A DNA stretch of 64,000 nt, taken from positions 78,758,656-78,822,655 of the forward strand of contig NC_079320.1 in assembly GCF_029931775.1 (NCBI RefSeq), read 5' to 3'. The notes beneath the pieces were generated by a model that was not told the origin of the DNA, searched no databases, and was given only the letters and a program-made list of their open reading frames with translations. A program made the position numbers and the translations under genes. Position 1 is the stretch's first letter, and each line of letters opens with the position of its first letter. This document shows, in pieces, positions 40,101 to 43,554 of this stretch. This DNA comes from Euleptes europaea. Taxonomy: Eukaryota > Chordata > Lepidosauria > Squamata > Sphaerodactylidae.

Positions 40101-41668
40101 AATAAATATGTAATTAGATATGAAGATATATTGAGAATATAGAATAAAGTAATTCAAAAGAAGTGAACCACTAAAATGTTATTTTTAAAAAATCCATATA
40201 AATTGTAACAATATGATTATGTTTAAATGTTGATACGTTTCTTTGTGTATAGAAACAAAAGTTTTAAAAATGAAAAAAATGTCTGAAATGGTAACGAAAG
40301 CACCCGTCATTACATCTTACTTTTGCCATCCGGCCTCCATGCAAGGGCTGTCACTTCTTTCCCTGTGGTTTCACTTGGCGGCAAACTCCAGACCCGCTGA
40401 AAGTTGGCCAGTCGGTGAAGTAAAACCTAGAAAGACGTTGAGAAAGAGGTTTCCTTCAACTGAGAAAAACAGGCAGAAGAGCACAACAGAGGAAAAGGTG
40501 GTACAGGAACACCGTTGGAGTTAGGTTGCAATAGGTTATGTAGGGTGCCTGCTAAAAAACAGATCAAGTCTGTTGCTGGGTGCAAAAGATGGTGCTGTGC
40601 TAGTTTTATTGTGATTTTAAATCATATTCACTTGGGAGTTGTGACAGACAGGAGGCTGCCCAAAGGGAAAGTCAGCCACTCAGATGAGCCCGTAGGCATG
40701 CCGCTCCAGCATCCGATCGCCTTCGAGAAGGGGAGATGTTGGAAGGAACGCAGGAGAAGGGGAAGTTGAGTTCTGCCTCAGGGAGAGAGCAGTGACAGCT
40801 CAGGTCTGCCTCAGGAAAAAGAGCAGATAGGGTGAAGGGGAGCTCTGCCTGGCGGTGCGGCAGAGCTGTTTAGCTCTACCTCTGGGAGTGAAGAGAACGC
40901 TCTATCATTAGGCCTGTCTCTGGCGATGAGCGGACCTTGTACCATTTCGTCTGACTCTGGGGAAAGGGGCAGGCTGGTGTGGGTGGGATTCTGAGTGTGA
41001 GAGAGGATCCAACCCAGTGCTTGTGCCTGAAAGCATTGTAGAAAAGTCTAACTACTCTCTGAAGCCATCGTCAGTTTAAATTTTTGTGCCTCATCCAGGT
41101 TTCTACTTTAATTTTTTTAATTTTTTTTTATTAATTTCCAGGTATATACTTTGTCAGCTTGGAGACCCATGCTGCTGGTTTGTACCTTTAAAACCAACCT
41201 GTAAATAAATCATGATGGTAAATAACCTGTAAATAAATAACTCTTCTTAGTTGCTTATTTATTAATCCAGCCTCAGTGATCTCAATAATCTCCTTGTGCA
41301 CCACAAAACTTACCTCACAGCAGTGAACCCAAAGCCTGCACACTCACTACCCGTAGAACACCTGGAAACTGAGGGGAAGGTTTATAGTTCAAAACAAACC
41401 TAGTTCCCCAAAATCTTAGGAGGCTGTGTGCATCCCCACAGTAGGGGGGAAAAGGCTTATAGCAGGAATATTCGCTGGAGAAAAGCAGGCTGAAAGTACT
41501 GTAAATAAATAATTCATCCACATAGTCGCAGCGACCCAGAGAGTCCCATGCCCTCCTTACCTCTCCAACTTTGTTTGCAAGGGCGATCAGATCCCTCTTA
41601 GGAGACCAGGCCATGAAAATTATTTCTTGAGGAAGCTGCTTCTCTCCAACCTGCCGGAAAGCAGGCAT
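6968..41668 (-). CDS. ANAPC4: ANAPC4, anaphase-promoting complex subunit 4 (28 coding exons)
   Basis: APC4 is a structural subunit of the APC/C, the E3 ubiquitin ligase that drives mitotic exit; with APC1 and APC5 it forms the platform joining the catalytic and TPR modules. Spliced exons give 797 residues; human is about 808. Residues 1-230 form the N-terminal WD40 part (IALAN, LAWRPDGK, LADTK, CDVEKP, LALCLSSDLKS). Residues 230-470 form the helical insertion (FLPEVTRMARKF-like segment, CMCEAWEEILMQMDSRLTKF). Residues 470-730 return to the propeller (YLKDEDDDLVSPPNTEGNQW, CLDAHFYDDET). An acidic tail follows. All 27 introns are GT-AG and phases agree throughout. Identity rests on near-continuous recalled similarity to human APC4 in correct exon order. 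The C-terminal tail diverges most. Confidence 0.97.
7188..7484 (-). mobile_element. Sauria-type tRNA SINE abutting the ANAPC4 last exon
   Basis: The minus strand reads CCAGCGTGGTGTAGTGGTTA (A box) and GAACCGAGTTTCATTCCCC-type B box, ending AACCAACTCTTCTTCTTC. The tail runs directly into CCTAG, the splice acceptor of the terminal exon. Confidence 0.9.
8235..8970 (+). repeat. LINE-associated (L2/CR1-type) noncoding repeat
   Basis: GGGCCAGGGCCGAAAAAGCT, AAAACCAGCACCTTGAACCT and AATCCAGTCTAGAGGTGACC are familiar from abundant reptile LINE 5' regions. It abuts the LINE fragment at 8895. Confidence 0.55.
8895..9500 (+). mobile_element. LINE ORF2 C-terminal fragment and 3' UTR
   Basis: Encodes IVHILLNSEFYKDLRNHLIS and FLLGDKNPTTSHTVAKFC, homologous to the fragment at 57842-58630. 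Ends with ATGCTGGTCAATGCCTGTA. The degraded frame and the H-x4-C-like feature suggest a zf-RVT tail of a non-LTR LINE; the clade was not determined. Confidence 0.65.
9881..10062 (+). repeat. CR1-like LINE 3' terminal repeat
   Basis: TGCTGTGGAACACAGGCAGG through GATCCAGCATGGCCTTTC, the same end as at 42960-43110. Confidence 0.6.
10243..10366 (-). CDS. ANAPC4: ANAPC4 coding exon, residues 685-726
   Basis: Acceptor CACTAG, donor GTAAGC. Encodes LDEQGDDIPTCTISIESQWR and VLENMKAQYVAVNGIRKVSCV, the last propeller strands. Confidence 0.95.
10797..11058 (-). mobile_element. Composite 5S-SINE tail / tRNA-SINE head
   Basis: The plus strand shows a 5S-SINE tail (CATCAAGTCGCAGCTGCCTT, TATTCCTTGGAGGTCTCCCA) joined at about 10940 to a Sauria-type 5' half (GGCCCAAGGTCACCCAGCAG ... 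CCACTACACCACGCTGGCTC). Confidence 0.72.
11449..11704 (-). mobile_element. Sauria-type tRNA SINE
   Basis: Starts AGAAGAAGAGGAGTTGGTTT and ends GCTCTTAACCAGTGTG. Head-to-head with the next SINE. Confidence 0.85.
11705..11974 (+). mobile_element. Sauria-type tRNA SINE
   Basis: GGTGGTTTGGAGCGGTGGAC through AGAGAAAGTCAGCATATT; the 5' end is truncated against the inverted neighbour. Confidence 0.85.
12316..12486 (-). CDS. ANAPC4: ANAPC4 coding exon, residues 628-684
   Basis: The largest internal exon, 171 nt. Acceptor CTGCAG, donor GTGCTA. Encodes FYSCLDAHFYDDETITVILA, then RILAQLPLSSVY and a divergent stretch ending WNSGQ. Confidence 0.95.
12674..12890 (-). mobile_element. 5S-rRNA-derived SINE
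   Basis: The minus strand carries GAAGCTAAGCAGGGTGGGCC and CTGGTTAGTGCTTGGACGAC, clearly derived from the 5S rRNA gene, then GCAGGCAATGGCACTTCCG and the tail AAGTCGACGGTGACTTGGCG. A SINE, not a working 5S gene. Confidence 0.85.
13693..13770 (-). CDS. ANAPC4: ANAPC4 coding exon, residues 602-627
   Basis: Acceptor CTTAG, donor GTGAGT. Encodes SASNGLLAIDFGSF then LNNSMNESSGA. The first half matches human SVSNGLIAIKFGSF; the second half is divergent. Confidence 0.92.
13824..13990. repeat. Degraded Penelope-like family B fragment
   Basis: TTCAAGTCCAGCAGCACCTT followed by ...AACAAAATTTCC resembles the left arm of the family B palindromes. No clear hammerhead core remains. It lies about 50 bp upstream (in gene sense) of an ANAPC4 exon. 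Confidence 0.4.
14125..14430. mobile_element. Fold-back (palindromic) element, 306 bp
   Basis: Two arms of about 150 bp are inverted copies: GGTCTTTTACGCATGGCTG at the left, complemented by CAGCCATGCATAAAAGTCC at the right, with the centre in a TTTCAAATTTGAGATAAAAT stretch. A truncated relative lies at about 301-480. No transposase is seen. Confidence 0.7.
15123..15224 (-). CDS. ANAPC4: ANAPC4 coding exon, residues 568-601
   Basis: Acceptor TTGCAG, donor GTACAA. Encodes LWNDKTSNLHYILFTMLENS then ISKIYILRRHTDIS. It is one of the least conserved exons, but WN.KTSNLHY and ILRRHTDIS match human. Confidence 0.93.
15309..15347 (-). CDS. ANAPC4: ANAPC4 coding exon, 39 nt, residues 555-567
   Basis: Acceptor TTTCAG, donor GTAAGT. 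Encodes SEDSAPQLFKLPF with a split leucine at the end. Confidence 0.92.
15447..15508 (-). CDS. ANAPC4: ANAPC4 coding exon, residues 535-554
   Basis: Acceptor CTCTAG, donor GTAAAG. Encodes DVIGKSVHQAVCVPLYKASR. Confidence 0.95.
15582..15761. mobile_element. hAT MITE (GTCAAACATAAG family)
   Basis: Termini CAGGGATGTCAAACATAAG and GTTTGACAACCCTG. The 8-bp flanks match imperfectly (GCACAGGC and GCGTAGAC). It lies 73 bp upstream, in gene sense, of the ANAPC4 exon at 15447-15508. Confidence 0.75.
15972..16070 (-). repeat. CR1 LINE 3' end
   Basis: CATAGAGTTGGAAAGGACCA, GTCATCTAGTCCAACCCCCT and GCAGCAAATTCACAACTACC are the classic amniote CR1 tail. The rest continues at 16975-17110 (CCATGCCCAGAAGATGGC, GCTTCCTGACC). 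Confidence 0.8.
16077..16884 (+). mobile_element. LTR-like segment (probable solo LTR fossil) inserted in CR1
   Basis: Begins TGTGACGG and ends CTCACA, about 808 bp, with an AATAAA signal near 16769 followed by about 110 bp of U5-like sequence. The surrounding CR1 is interrupted here. The flanking duplication is unclear and the exact right limit could lie nearer 16975. The family was not determined. Confidence 0.45.
16975..17110 (-). repeat. CR1 LINE continuation beyond the LTR-like insertion
   Basis: TCCATGCCCAGAAGATGGC through GGAGGAAAATTGCTTCCTGA, the part of the CR1 tail that follows 15972-16070 in uninterrupted copies. Confidence 0.65.
17285..17382 (-). CDS. ANAPC4: ANAPC4 coding exon, residues 502-534
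   Basis: Acceptor CACAG, donor GTAAGT. Encodes ESPLLFPYYPQKSLHFVKRR then MEGIIDQCLQKPA. Confidence 0.97.
17405..17710 (+). repeat. CR1/L3-like LINE 3' repeat
   Basis: AAGCTGTGGCACTCTCTGCC and CATGTGAAACTGGATGATCT resemble degraded CR1 3' ends. It lies just upstream, in gene sense, of the ANAPC4 exon at 17285-17382. Confidence 0.45.
17960..18287 (+). mobile_element. Tigger2-like (Tc1/mariner, pogo group) nonautonomous element
   Basis: Perfect 20-bp inverted ends CAGGTTGAGTATCCCTTATC and its complement, flanked by TA (17958-17959, 18288-18289). The interior (CATATACATAATGAGATATC, GGGGATGGGAC, ACCTTATACACATAGCCTGA) closely resembles mammalian Tigger2/MER28-type elements as recalled. Confidence 0.75.
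18841..19085 (+). repeat. AT-rich L1-like 3' tail
   Basis: TTTTAATTTTTCTTTCCC, TATGTATCTAC and an A-run resemble a lizard L1 3' UTR. No coding part is recognised. Confidence 0.3.
19735..20070 (+). repeat. CR1 LINE 3' end
   Basis: GTTCCTCAGTGGAACAGGCT, GGAGGTTTTTAATGGAGGTT and TGGTCCCTTCCAACTCTATG with the ATTCTATGA tail. Confidence 0.8.
20330..20510 (+). repeat. L2-like LINE 3' end
   Basis: TTTAAATGTTATCTGCCCTG AGCC...GGGAGGGTAGGATAGAAATC then (AATAAATAAATA) resembles reptile L2 tails. Confidence 0.45.
21043..21136 (-). CDS. ANAPC4: ANAPC4 coding exon, residues 471-501
   Basis: Acceptor TTTAG, donor GTACTT. Encodes YLKDEDDDLVSPPNTEGNQW then FNFLQNGSHLK, where the chain re-enters the propeller. 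Confidence 0.97.
22120..22176 (-). CDS. ANAPC4: ANAPC4 coding exon, residues 452-470
   Basis: 57 nt, phase 0, acceptor TTTCAG, donor GTAACC. Encodes APELYNRKGKYFNVERVGQ. Confidence 0.96.
22566..22878 (-). mobile_element. Sauria-type tRNA SINE
   Basis: AAGAAGAGTTGGTTTTTTAT through CACTACACCACGCTGGCTCT; first of a tandem pair. Confidence 0.88.
22879..23128 (-). mobile_element. Sauria-type tRNA SINE
   Basis: AAAGAAGAGTAGGTTTTTAT through GCTACGCCACGCTGGCTCTC; second of the tandem pair, a shorter subfamily lacking about 60 bp. Confidence 0.88.
23346..23402 (-). CDS. ANAPC4: ANAPC4 coding exon, residues 433-451
   Basis: 57 nt, phase 0, acceptor CGTAG, donor GTAAAT. Encodes MTQKDITFVADFLTEHFNE. 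Confidence 0.95.
23578..23624 (-). CDS. ANAPC4: ANAPC4 coding exon, residues 417-432
   Basis: 47 nt, acceptor TTCCAG, donor GTAGCC. Encodes AMLRMSEEHVPPELNK. Confidence 0.93.
24300..24490. mobile_element. hAT MITE, 191 bp
   Basis: TIRs CAGAGGTTCCCAAAC and GTTTGGGAACCCCTG with a perfect 8-bp target duplication CACTAGTG (24292-24299, 24491-24498). In an ANAPC4 intron. Confidence 0.88.
24844..24899 (-). CDS. ANAPC4: ANAPC4 coding exon, residues 398-416
   Basis: Acceptor CTGCAG, donor GTAAGA. Encodes QVIDSSMKNFKAFFRWLYV, a conserved helix. Confidence 0.95.
25140..25555 (+). mobile_element. Endogenous retrovirus env transmembrane-like fossil
   Basis: An open stretch encodes a segment with LLGWSPTATGVFNVMLHPIV followed by a hydrophobic run and a basic cytoplasmic-like end (KYLRKQALKLYALEKK). 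This resembles the C-terminal membrane anchor of retroviral env proteins. It is an isolated remnant: no gag, pol or LTR is recognised beside it. An old copy. Confidence 0.4.
25556..25745 (-). repeat. Bov-B LINE 3' fragment
   Basis: AAGTGCCATCAAGTCACTTC and CAATCTGTCTCATGTTGGGC are complements of the Bov-B 3' end seen at 35890-35990. Confidence 0.65.
26332..26520. mobile_element. hAT MITE, 189 bp (GTCAAACATAAG family)
   Basis: Termini CAGGGGCATCAAACATAAG and GTTTGACACCCCTG with a perfect 8-bp target duplication GCTTTGGA (26324-26331, 26521-26528). Related copies are at 15582-15761, 30719-30908 and 48818-49019. Confidence 0.88.
26938..26989 (-). CDS. ANAPC4: ANAPC4 coding exon, residues 381-397
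   Basis: Acceptor TTGCAG, donor GTATGT. Encodes EAITVVGSFILKANELL. Confidence 0.94.
27068..27168 (-). CDS. ANAPC4: ANAPC4 coding exon, residues 347-380
   Basis: Acceptor AATAG, donor GTACGC. Encodes GSEALLYHLSELKGMASWKQ and KYESLGLDVTGIE. Confidence 0.96.
27385..27548 (+). mobile_element. Sauria-type tRNA SINE, 3'-truncated
   Basis: CGGCGTAGTTAAGAGCAGCA with B box GGGTTTGATTCTCC; stops after GTGTCTGTTGTGGGG. Confidence 0.8.
27797..28037 (+). mobile_element. Sauria-type tRNA SINE
   Basis: CGTGGTATAGTGGTTAAGAG through ACCAACTCTTCTTCTTTG. Confidence 0.87.
28150..28462 (-). mobile_element. tRNA-derived SINE (CCGTGGTGCAGAG family)
   Basis: The minus strand begins AGAGCCCCGTGGTGCAGAGT (A box) with TGGTTCGATCCCGAC (B box), and ends with the complement of TAAAGGTAAAGGTAGTCCCT. 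A 3' fragment recurs at 61379-61505. Confidence 0.82.
28700..28920 (-). mobile_element. tRNA-derived SINE (divergent subfamily)
   Basis: Complement of the 38190 type: CCTTGTGAGGTAGGTTAGGC, GGATTCGAACCTGGATCTCC (B box) and CTCTTAACCACT. Confidence 0.6.
28958..29034 (-). CDS. ANAPC4: ANAPC4 coding exon, residues 322-346
   Basis: Acceptor GACAG, donor GTAAAT. Encodes GLKKLGQSMESSYSSIQKLV then ISHLQ. Only an 83-nt intron separates it from the preceding exon. Confidence 0.96.
29118..29160 (-). CDS. ANAPC4: ANAPC4 coding exon, residues 307-321
   Basis: 43 nt, acceptor CACAG, donor GTATGC. Encodes LELQGLLMSQLTVK with a split serine at its start. Confidence 0.94.
29257..29321 (-). CDS. ANAPC4: ANAPC4 coding exon, residues 286-306
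   Basis: Acceptor TTGTAG, donor GTAAG. Encodes EKNTTTSVQDEFMQLLLWGK. Confidence 0.96.
29650..30102 (-). mobile_element. Tigger2-like element, second copy
   Basis: Ends AGAGTATCCCTTATCCGG and GGGATATTCAACCTG. Contains the complement of the shared interior (GATATCTCATTATGTATGTG) plus about 120 bp absent from the 17960 copy. Confidence 0.7.
30509..30955. mobile_element. hAT element of the GGTGCC family, interrupted
   Basis: Begins CAGGGGTCCTCAACGTGGTG and shares GCTTTGGCAGCAGCTGCCAC with the element at 5197-5527. The 40-bp GTTGCTTTGGCAGC...CACAAGG segment appears on both sides of the nested MITE. The right end is not clear. Confidence 0.5.
30719..30908. mobile_element. hAT MITE (GTCAAACATAAG family) nested in another hAT
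   Basis: Termini CAAGGGTGTCAAACATAA and GAGTTAGACATCCCTG with near-perfect 8-bp duplication ATCTACCA / ATCTACAA. It sits inside the GGTGCC-type hAT at about 30509-30955, so it is the younger insertion. Confidence 0.8.
31179..31265 (-). CDS. ANAPC4: ANAPC4 coding exon, residues 257-285
   Basis: 87 nt, phase 0 on both sides, acceptor TGTAG, donor GTATGG. Encodes YIKLSLTCMCEAWEEILMQM then DSRLTKFVQ, nearly identical to human. Confidence 0.97.
32090..32173 (-). CDS. ANAPC4: ANAPC4 coding exon, residues 229-256
   Basis: 84 nt, phase 0 on both sides, donor GTACAG. Encodes FDTSLLSSYLPEVTRMARKF then THISTLLQ, the entry to the helical domain. Confidence 0.96.
32619..32800 (+). repeat. CR1-like LINE 3' terminal repeat
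   Basis: Same terminal segment: GGAGCATGCCTACTATATTA through TGATCCAGCATGGC. Confidence 0.6.
33100..33210 (-). CDS. ANAPC4: ANAPC4 coding exon, residues 192-228
   Basis: Acceptor TTCCAG, donor GTGAGT. Encodes VAGSCLALCLSSDLKSLSVI and ends ITYFQ. This closes the first propeller half. Confidence 0.96.
33303..33600. mobile_element. Palindromic Penelope-like element end (family A, second copy)
   Basis: Same architecture as 39757-40017: inverted arms, a centre made of three copies of a roughly 18-bp ACTGTCCTTCAGTG unit, and CUGAAGA...GAAA...GUC cores in the arms. It is flanked by a 12-bp near-perfect target duplication (AGATAATTTTGC at about 33291-33302, AGATAATCTTGC at about 33601-33612). It lies in the ANAPC4 intron beside the exon at 33100-33210. 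Confidence 0.65.
33755..34260. mobile_element. Probable hAT-derived repeat
   Basis: CAGTGATGGCGAACCTTTTA is a typical hAT terminus. The following GC-rich block (33880-34150), with repeated CTTAC(T/C)CCCGAGTAA units, may be its interior. No matching right end was found. Confidence 0.4.
34347..34431 (-). CDS. ANAPC4: ANAPC4 coding exon, residues 163-191
   Basis: Acceptor TTTAG, donor GTATGT. Encodes RLNALVLGSNSGFIEIYAYG then MYKIATVTG, a WD40 blade. Confidence 0.95.
35041..35290. repeat. MITE-like repeat (GGCTGCCAGGTCC family)
   Basis: Begins AGGGCTGCCAGGTCCTGTCC and ends ACCTGGAGGCTGGCATCC, with internal ACAATGCCATAGA. Its ends also occur inside the hAT copies at 1863 and 3807, and a middle part recurs at about 42455-42600. 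Confidence 0.55.
35430..35990 (+). mobile_element. Bov-B (RTE) LINE 3' end
   Basis: 35459-35788 encodes LGRTAMKELEKIFKGKDVSL then YPITMYACESWTVKKADKKK, which is the C-terminal part of an RTE/Bov-B ORF2. It is followed by the untranslated end GTCGGAAGCGACTTGAAGGC and a CACACGCAC tail. It is 5'-truncated and lies in an ANAPC4 intron. Confidence 0.85.
36200..36248. repeat. Perfect 20-bp inverted repeat
   Basis: GGTTCTGGTGGGCCTAGCTT at 36200-36219 is exactly complemented by 36229-36248, with a 9-nt loop. In an ANAPC4 intron. Confidence 0.9.
36921..36965 (-). CDS. ANAPC4: ANAPC4 coding exon, residues 148-162
   Basis: 45 nt, acceptor TTTCAG, donor GTAGGT. Encodes SEEKSDEIMKLMGDV. Confidence 0.93.
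37052..37072 (-). CDS. ANAPC4: ANAPC4 microexon, 21 nt, residues 141-147
   Basis: A 21-nt exon between acceptor CTTCAG and donor GTAACA. It encodes NTTAKIF, with split codons at both ends, and corresponds to the NYSNTSKIFS segment of human, about three residues shorter here. It is needed to keep the frame between its neighbours. Confidence 0.85.
37581..37655 (-). CDS. ANAPC4: ANAPC4 coding exon, residues 116-140
   Basis: Acceptor TTTCAG, donor GTGAGT. Encodes VLTSFFHAEDESNLLLPKLP. Confidence 0.95.
37750..37973 (+). mobile_element. Chimeric SINE: Sauria tRNA head with 5S-SINE tail
   Basis: The 5' half (GTGTAGTGGTAAGGAGCAGC ... CAGTCACAGTTCTCTCAGAA) is Sauria SINE. From about 37868 it becomes the 3' part of the 5S-derived SINE (GGATGCAGGCAATGGCAAGC, AACCCTACGGGGTCGCCATA, TTGTGACTTGACGGCGCAC). 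Confidence 0.75.
38190..38405 (+). mobile_element. tRNA-derived SINE (divergent subfamily)
   Basis: TCAGTGTGGTTCAGTGGTTA head, GGTGACCTTGGGCCAGTCAC middle and GGGTATAAATAAAGCAAATA tail. Related fragments are at 32805-32990 (+), 28700-28920 (-), 39240-39400 (+) and 41840-42010 (+). Confidence 0.65.
38437..38683 (+). mobile_element. Sauria-type tRNA SINE
   Basis: TCAGTGTGGTGAAGTGGTTA through AACTAAATCTTCTTCTTC. Confidence 0.88.
38903..39035 (-). CDS. ANAPC4: ANAPC4 coding exon, residues 72-115
   Basis: Acceptor TTTAG, donor GTGAGC. Encodes ILAFGLADTKRVILCDVEKP and HSFSVDAP...MHWMEVTEES, the second WD40 blade. Confidence 0.96.
39420..40265 (+). mobile_element. L1-type LINE 3' fragment, interrupted by a Penelope-like insertion
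   Basis: 39497-39750 encodes the end of an L1-like ORF2 (ARVTYATEKHPDLNEWMDKL, EYANMSKLT). The 3' UTR resumes at 40018 after the insertion. It is 5'-truncated and stops about 55 bp from the donor of the ANAPC4 exon at 40321-40426. Confidence 0.7.
39757..40017. mobile_element. Palindromic Penelope-like element end with hammerhead cores (family A)
   Basis: An inverted repeat with arms of about 110-125 bp and a perfect palindromic centre near 39868, inserted in an L1 fragment with a perfect 12-bp target duplication (TCTTTTTTAATT at 39745-39756 and 40018-40029). The plus-strand arm holds a hammerhead-type core: stem I UCCU (39892-39895) with AGGA (39931-39934), CUGAAGA (39896-39902), a GCC..GGC stem II, GAAA (39923-39926) and GUC (39928-39930). 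The other arm carries the same on the minus strand. Penelope-like termini are known to encode hammerheads. Confidence 0.7.
40321..40426 (-). CDS. ANAPC4: ANAPC4 coding exon, residues 37-71
   Basis: Bounded by acceptor CTAG and donor GTAAGA. Encodes VLLHRLANFQRVWSLPP through ALAWRPDGK, a WD40 strand pair nearly identical to human. Confidence 0.95.
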
Positions 41669-41686
41669 GGCTGCAGCACCAGCTCC
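41561..41686 (-). CDS. ANAPC4: ANAPC4 exon 2 (first coding exon, residues 1-36)
   Basis: The exon follows an acceptor ending TTTTAG. The first ATG (41668-41666) is in a good Kozak context (GCAGCCATGC). It reads MPAFRQVGEKQLPQEI and ends ANKVGE at donor GTAAGG. Human APC4 starts about eight residues earlier (MLRFPTCFPSF), so this start gives a slightly shorter N terminus. The frame is open upstream to the acceptor but offers no earlier ATG. Confidence 0.93.
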
Positions 41687-42016
41687 CTAAAACCAAAAGA
41701 AAAAAAGGTGTGGTTTGTGCCCATTTCCGAGTTTTGCCAAACCACCAGTCATCCTGCGCCCCTTTCAATGTATTCCACGGCTCTTTGAACAATGTTTACC
41801 ACCCCCCCCCCCAACAGCAGTACCATGGTATTTTTGTAAGAGAGTCAGACTAGGATCTGAGAGAACCAGGTATGAATCCCTACTCTGCCTCAGAAAGCTC
41901 ACTGGGTAACCTTGTCCCATCTGACCCTAGCCTACATCAGAGGGTTGTTGTGAAGGAAATACAGAGGAGGGCAGAATGATATTGCAAACTGCTTTGTCTT
42001 CCTATGCAAAATGTCT

Positions 42017-42231
42017 GTGCGTGATGTACCATCAAGTTGCAACCGCCTTATGGCAGCTCAGTAGGGTTTTCAAGGCAAGAGACTAACAGAGGTGGTTTGC
42101 CATTGCCTTCCTCTGCGTAGCGACCCTGGTATTCCTTGGCAGTCTTCCATCCAAGTACTAGCCAGGGCCAACCCTGCTTAGCTTCTGAGGTCTGGTGAGA
42201 TCCGGCTGGCCTGGGCCATCTAGGTCAGGGC
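42017..42231 (-). mobile_element. 5S-rRNA-derived SINE
   Basis: Complement of CTTGGATGGAAGACTGCCAA and AGAAGCTAAGCAGGGTTGGC with the usual tail. Confidence 0.85.
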
Positions 42232-42273
42232 CCTTGCAAAGAATAAACAGCTAAATAATAGCTTATGTAGCAG

Positions 42274-42446
42274 TAGAAAACAGCAAGAATCCAGTAGCAC
42301 CTTAAAAACTAACCAAATCTGAAGGAGTGAGCTGTGACTCATGAAAGCTCACACCCTGCCAGAAATTGTGTTAGTATTTAAGGGGCTACTGGACTATGGC
42401 TCTTTTCTACTGCTACAGACATACTAACACGGTTATCCATTGTGAT
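42274..42446. mobile_element. Penelope-like family B palindrome in ANAPC4 intron 1
   Basis: Inverted arms AATCCAGTAGCACCTTAAAA and GGGCTACTGGACT flank a degraded hammerhead-like core (GTGAGCTGTGACTC at about 42326-42339). Confidence 0.55.
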
Positions 42447-42636
42447 CGAATAGCTTGTGTGTGCGCCCAGAGGGTAGGTAAACCCACGCAAATTTGGAGG
42501 CACAACCTGGGGAGGGACCTTAGTGGAGTATAATGCCATAGAGTCCACCATCAAAAGCAGCCTCTTCCTCCAGGGGAATGGACTCCCCAAGAGGGATCTG
42601 ATCGCCCTTGCAAACAAAGCGCTTAGGGCTGTTGGA

Positions 42637-43110
42637 AAGAAGGCGGTTAAAAGGAGACATGATAGCGGTCTATAAAATTATGCATGGTATGGAGAGAGTG
42701 GACAGAGAGAAGCCTTTCCCCCCTCTCTCATGAGACTAGAACAGGGGGTCATCTGCTGAAGCTGGAGGGTGAGAGATTAAAAACAGATAAAAGGAAGTAT
42801 TTCTTCACACAACACATAGTTAAATTGTGGGACTCCCGGCCCCAGGATGTGGTGATGGGTGCCAATGTAGAAGGCTTTAAGAGGGGAGTGGACATGTTCA
42901 TGGAGGAAAGGGCTATCCATGGCTACTAGTCAAAATGGCTACTAGTCATGATGCATCCCTGTTCTCTCCAGGATTATCTTAGGTGCTGTGGAGCACAGGC
43001 AGGGCAATGCTGCGGCAGCCGTCTTGTTTGTGGGCTTCCTGGAGGCCCCTGGTTGGCCACTGTGGGAACAGACTGCTGGACCTGATGGGCCTGGGTCTGC
43101 CGTCCTTGTG
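42637..43110 (+). repeat. CR1-like LINE 3' repeat in ANAPC4 intron 1
   Basis: GGAAGTATTTCTTCACACAA, GGATGTGGTGATGGGTGCC and GGCTATCCATGGCTACTAG, then GGCTTCCTGGAGGCCCCTGG and CTGGACCTGATGGGCCTGGG. It runs to within about 200 bp of noncoding exon 1. Confidence 0.65.
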
Positions 43111-43305
43111 ACCTCCGTACCGAGGTGCCTCCAGGAGGTCTGCACGGCCCAGCTGCAAGGAGCCACTCTACCTAGAAGGCATTTCCTGCAGGCTCTCTGC
43201 CCAGGCGGGCTCGCCAGTCCGGGCTTTGCGGCTCTTTCCAGGCGCCGCCGCCCCCCTCGCCCTCCCCCTCGGCCCCCATCTCGCGGTGCCCCTCCGGGCT
43301 CCTAC

Positions 43306-43450
43306 CTGCGGCGCCTCTTTCCTCCCGCCCGGAATGGAGCAAAATCCAGCCCGCCTCCCGCGATGGCGCCGCTCCTCCTTCCGGAGGCAGGCCACGCCCC
43401 CGTGGGCGGGGCGTCACGTGGCGCGGATCTCCTGCCGCCCGTGCAACTTT
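43306..43450 (-). promoter_or_regulatory. ANAPC4: ANAPC4 CpG-island promoter and noncoding exon 1
   Basis: This GC- and CpG-rich stretch lies upstream of the first coding exon. A good splice donor (GCAG|GTAGGA on the minus strand) ends a putative noncoding exon at 43306, and no ATG is seen in that exon. Visible motifs are a CACGTG E-box at 43415-43420, GC boxes at about 43392-43412, an ETS-type CCGGAAG at about 43377-43384 and a YY1-like ATGGCG at about 43362-43367. No TATA box is seen, which is typical of a housekeeping gene. The transcription start is not resolved. Confidence 0.75.
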
Positions 43451-43479
43451 CCTCCTTTTCCAGAGCATGGCTGGCTGGC

Positions 43480-43510
43480 TTTCCCTTCCCTTCCCTTCCC
43501 TTCCCTTCCC

Positions 43511-43554
<44 letters not shown>

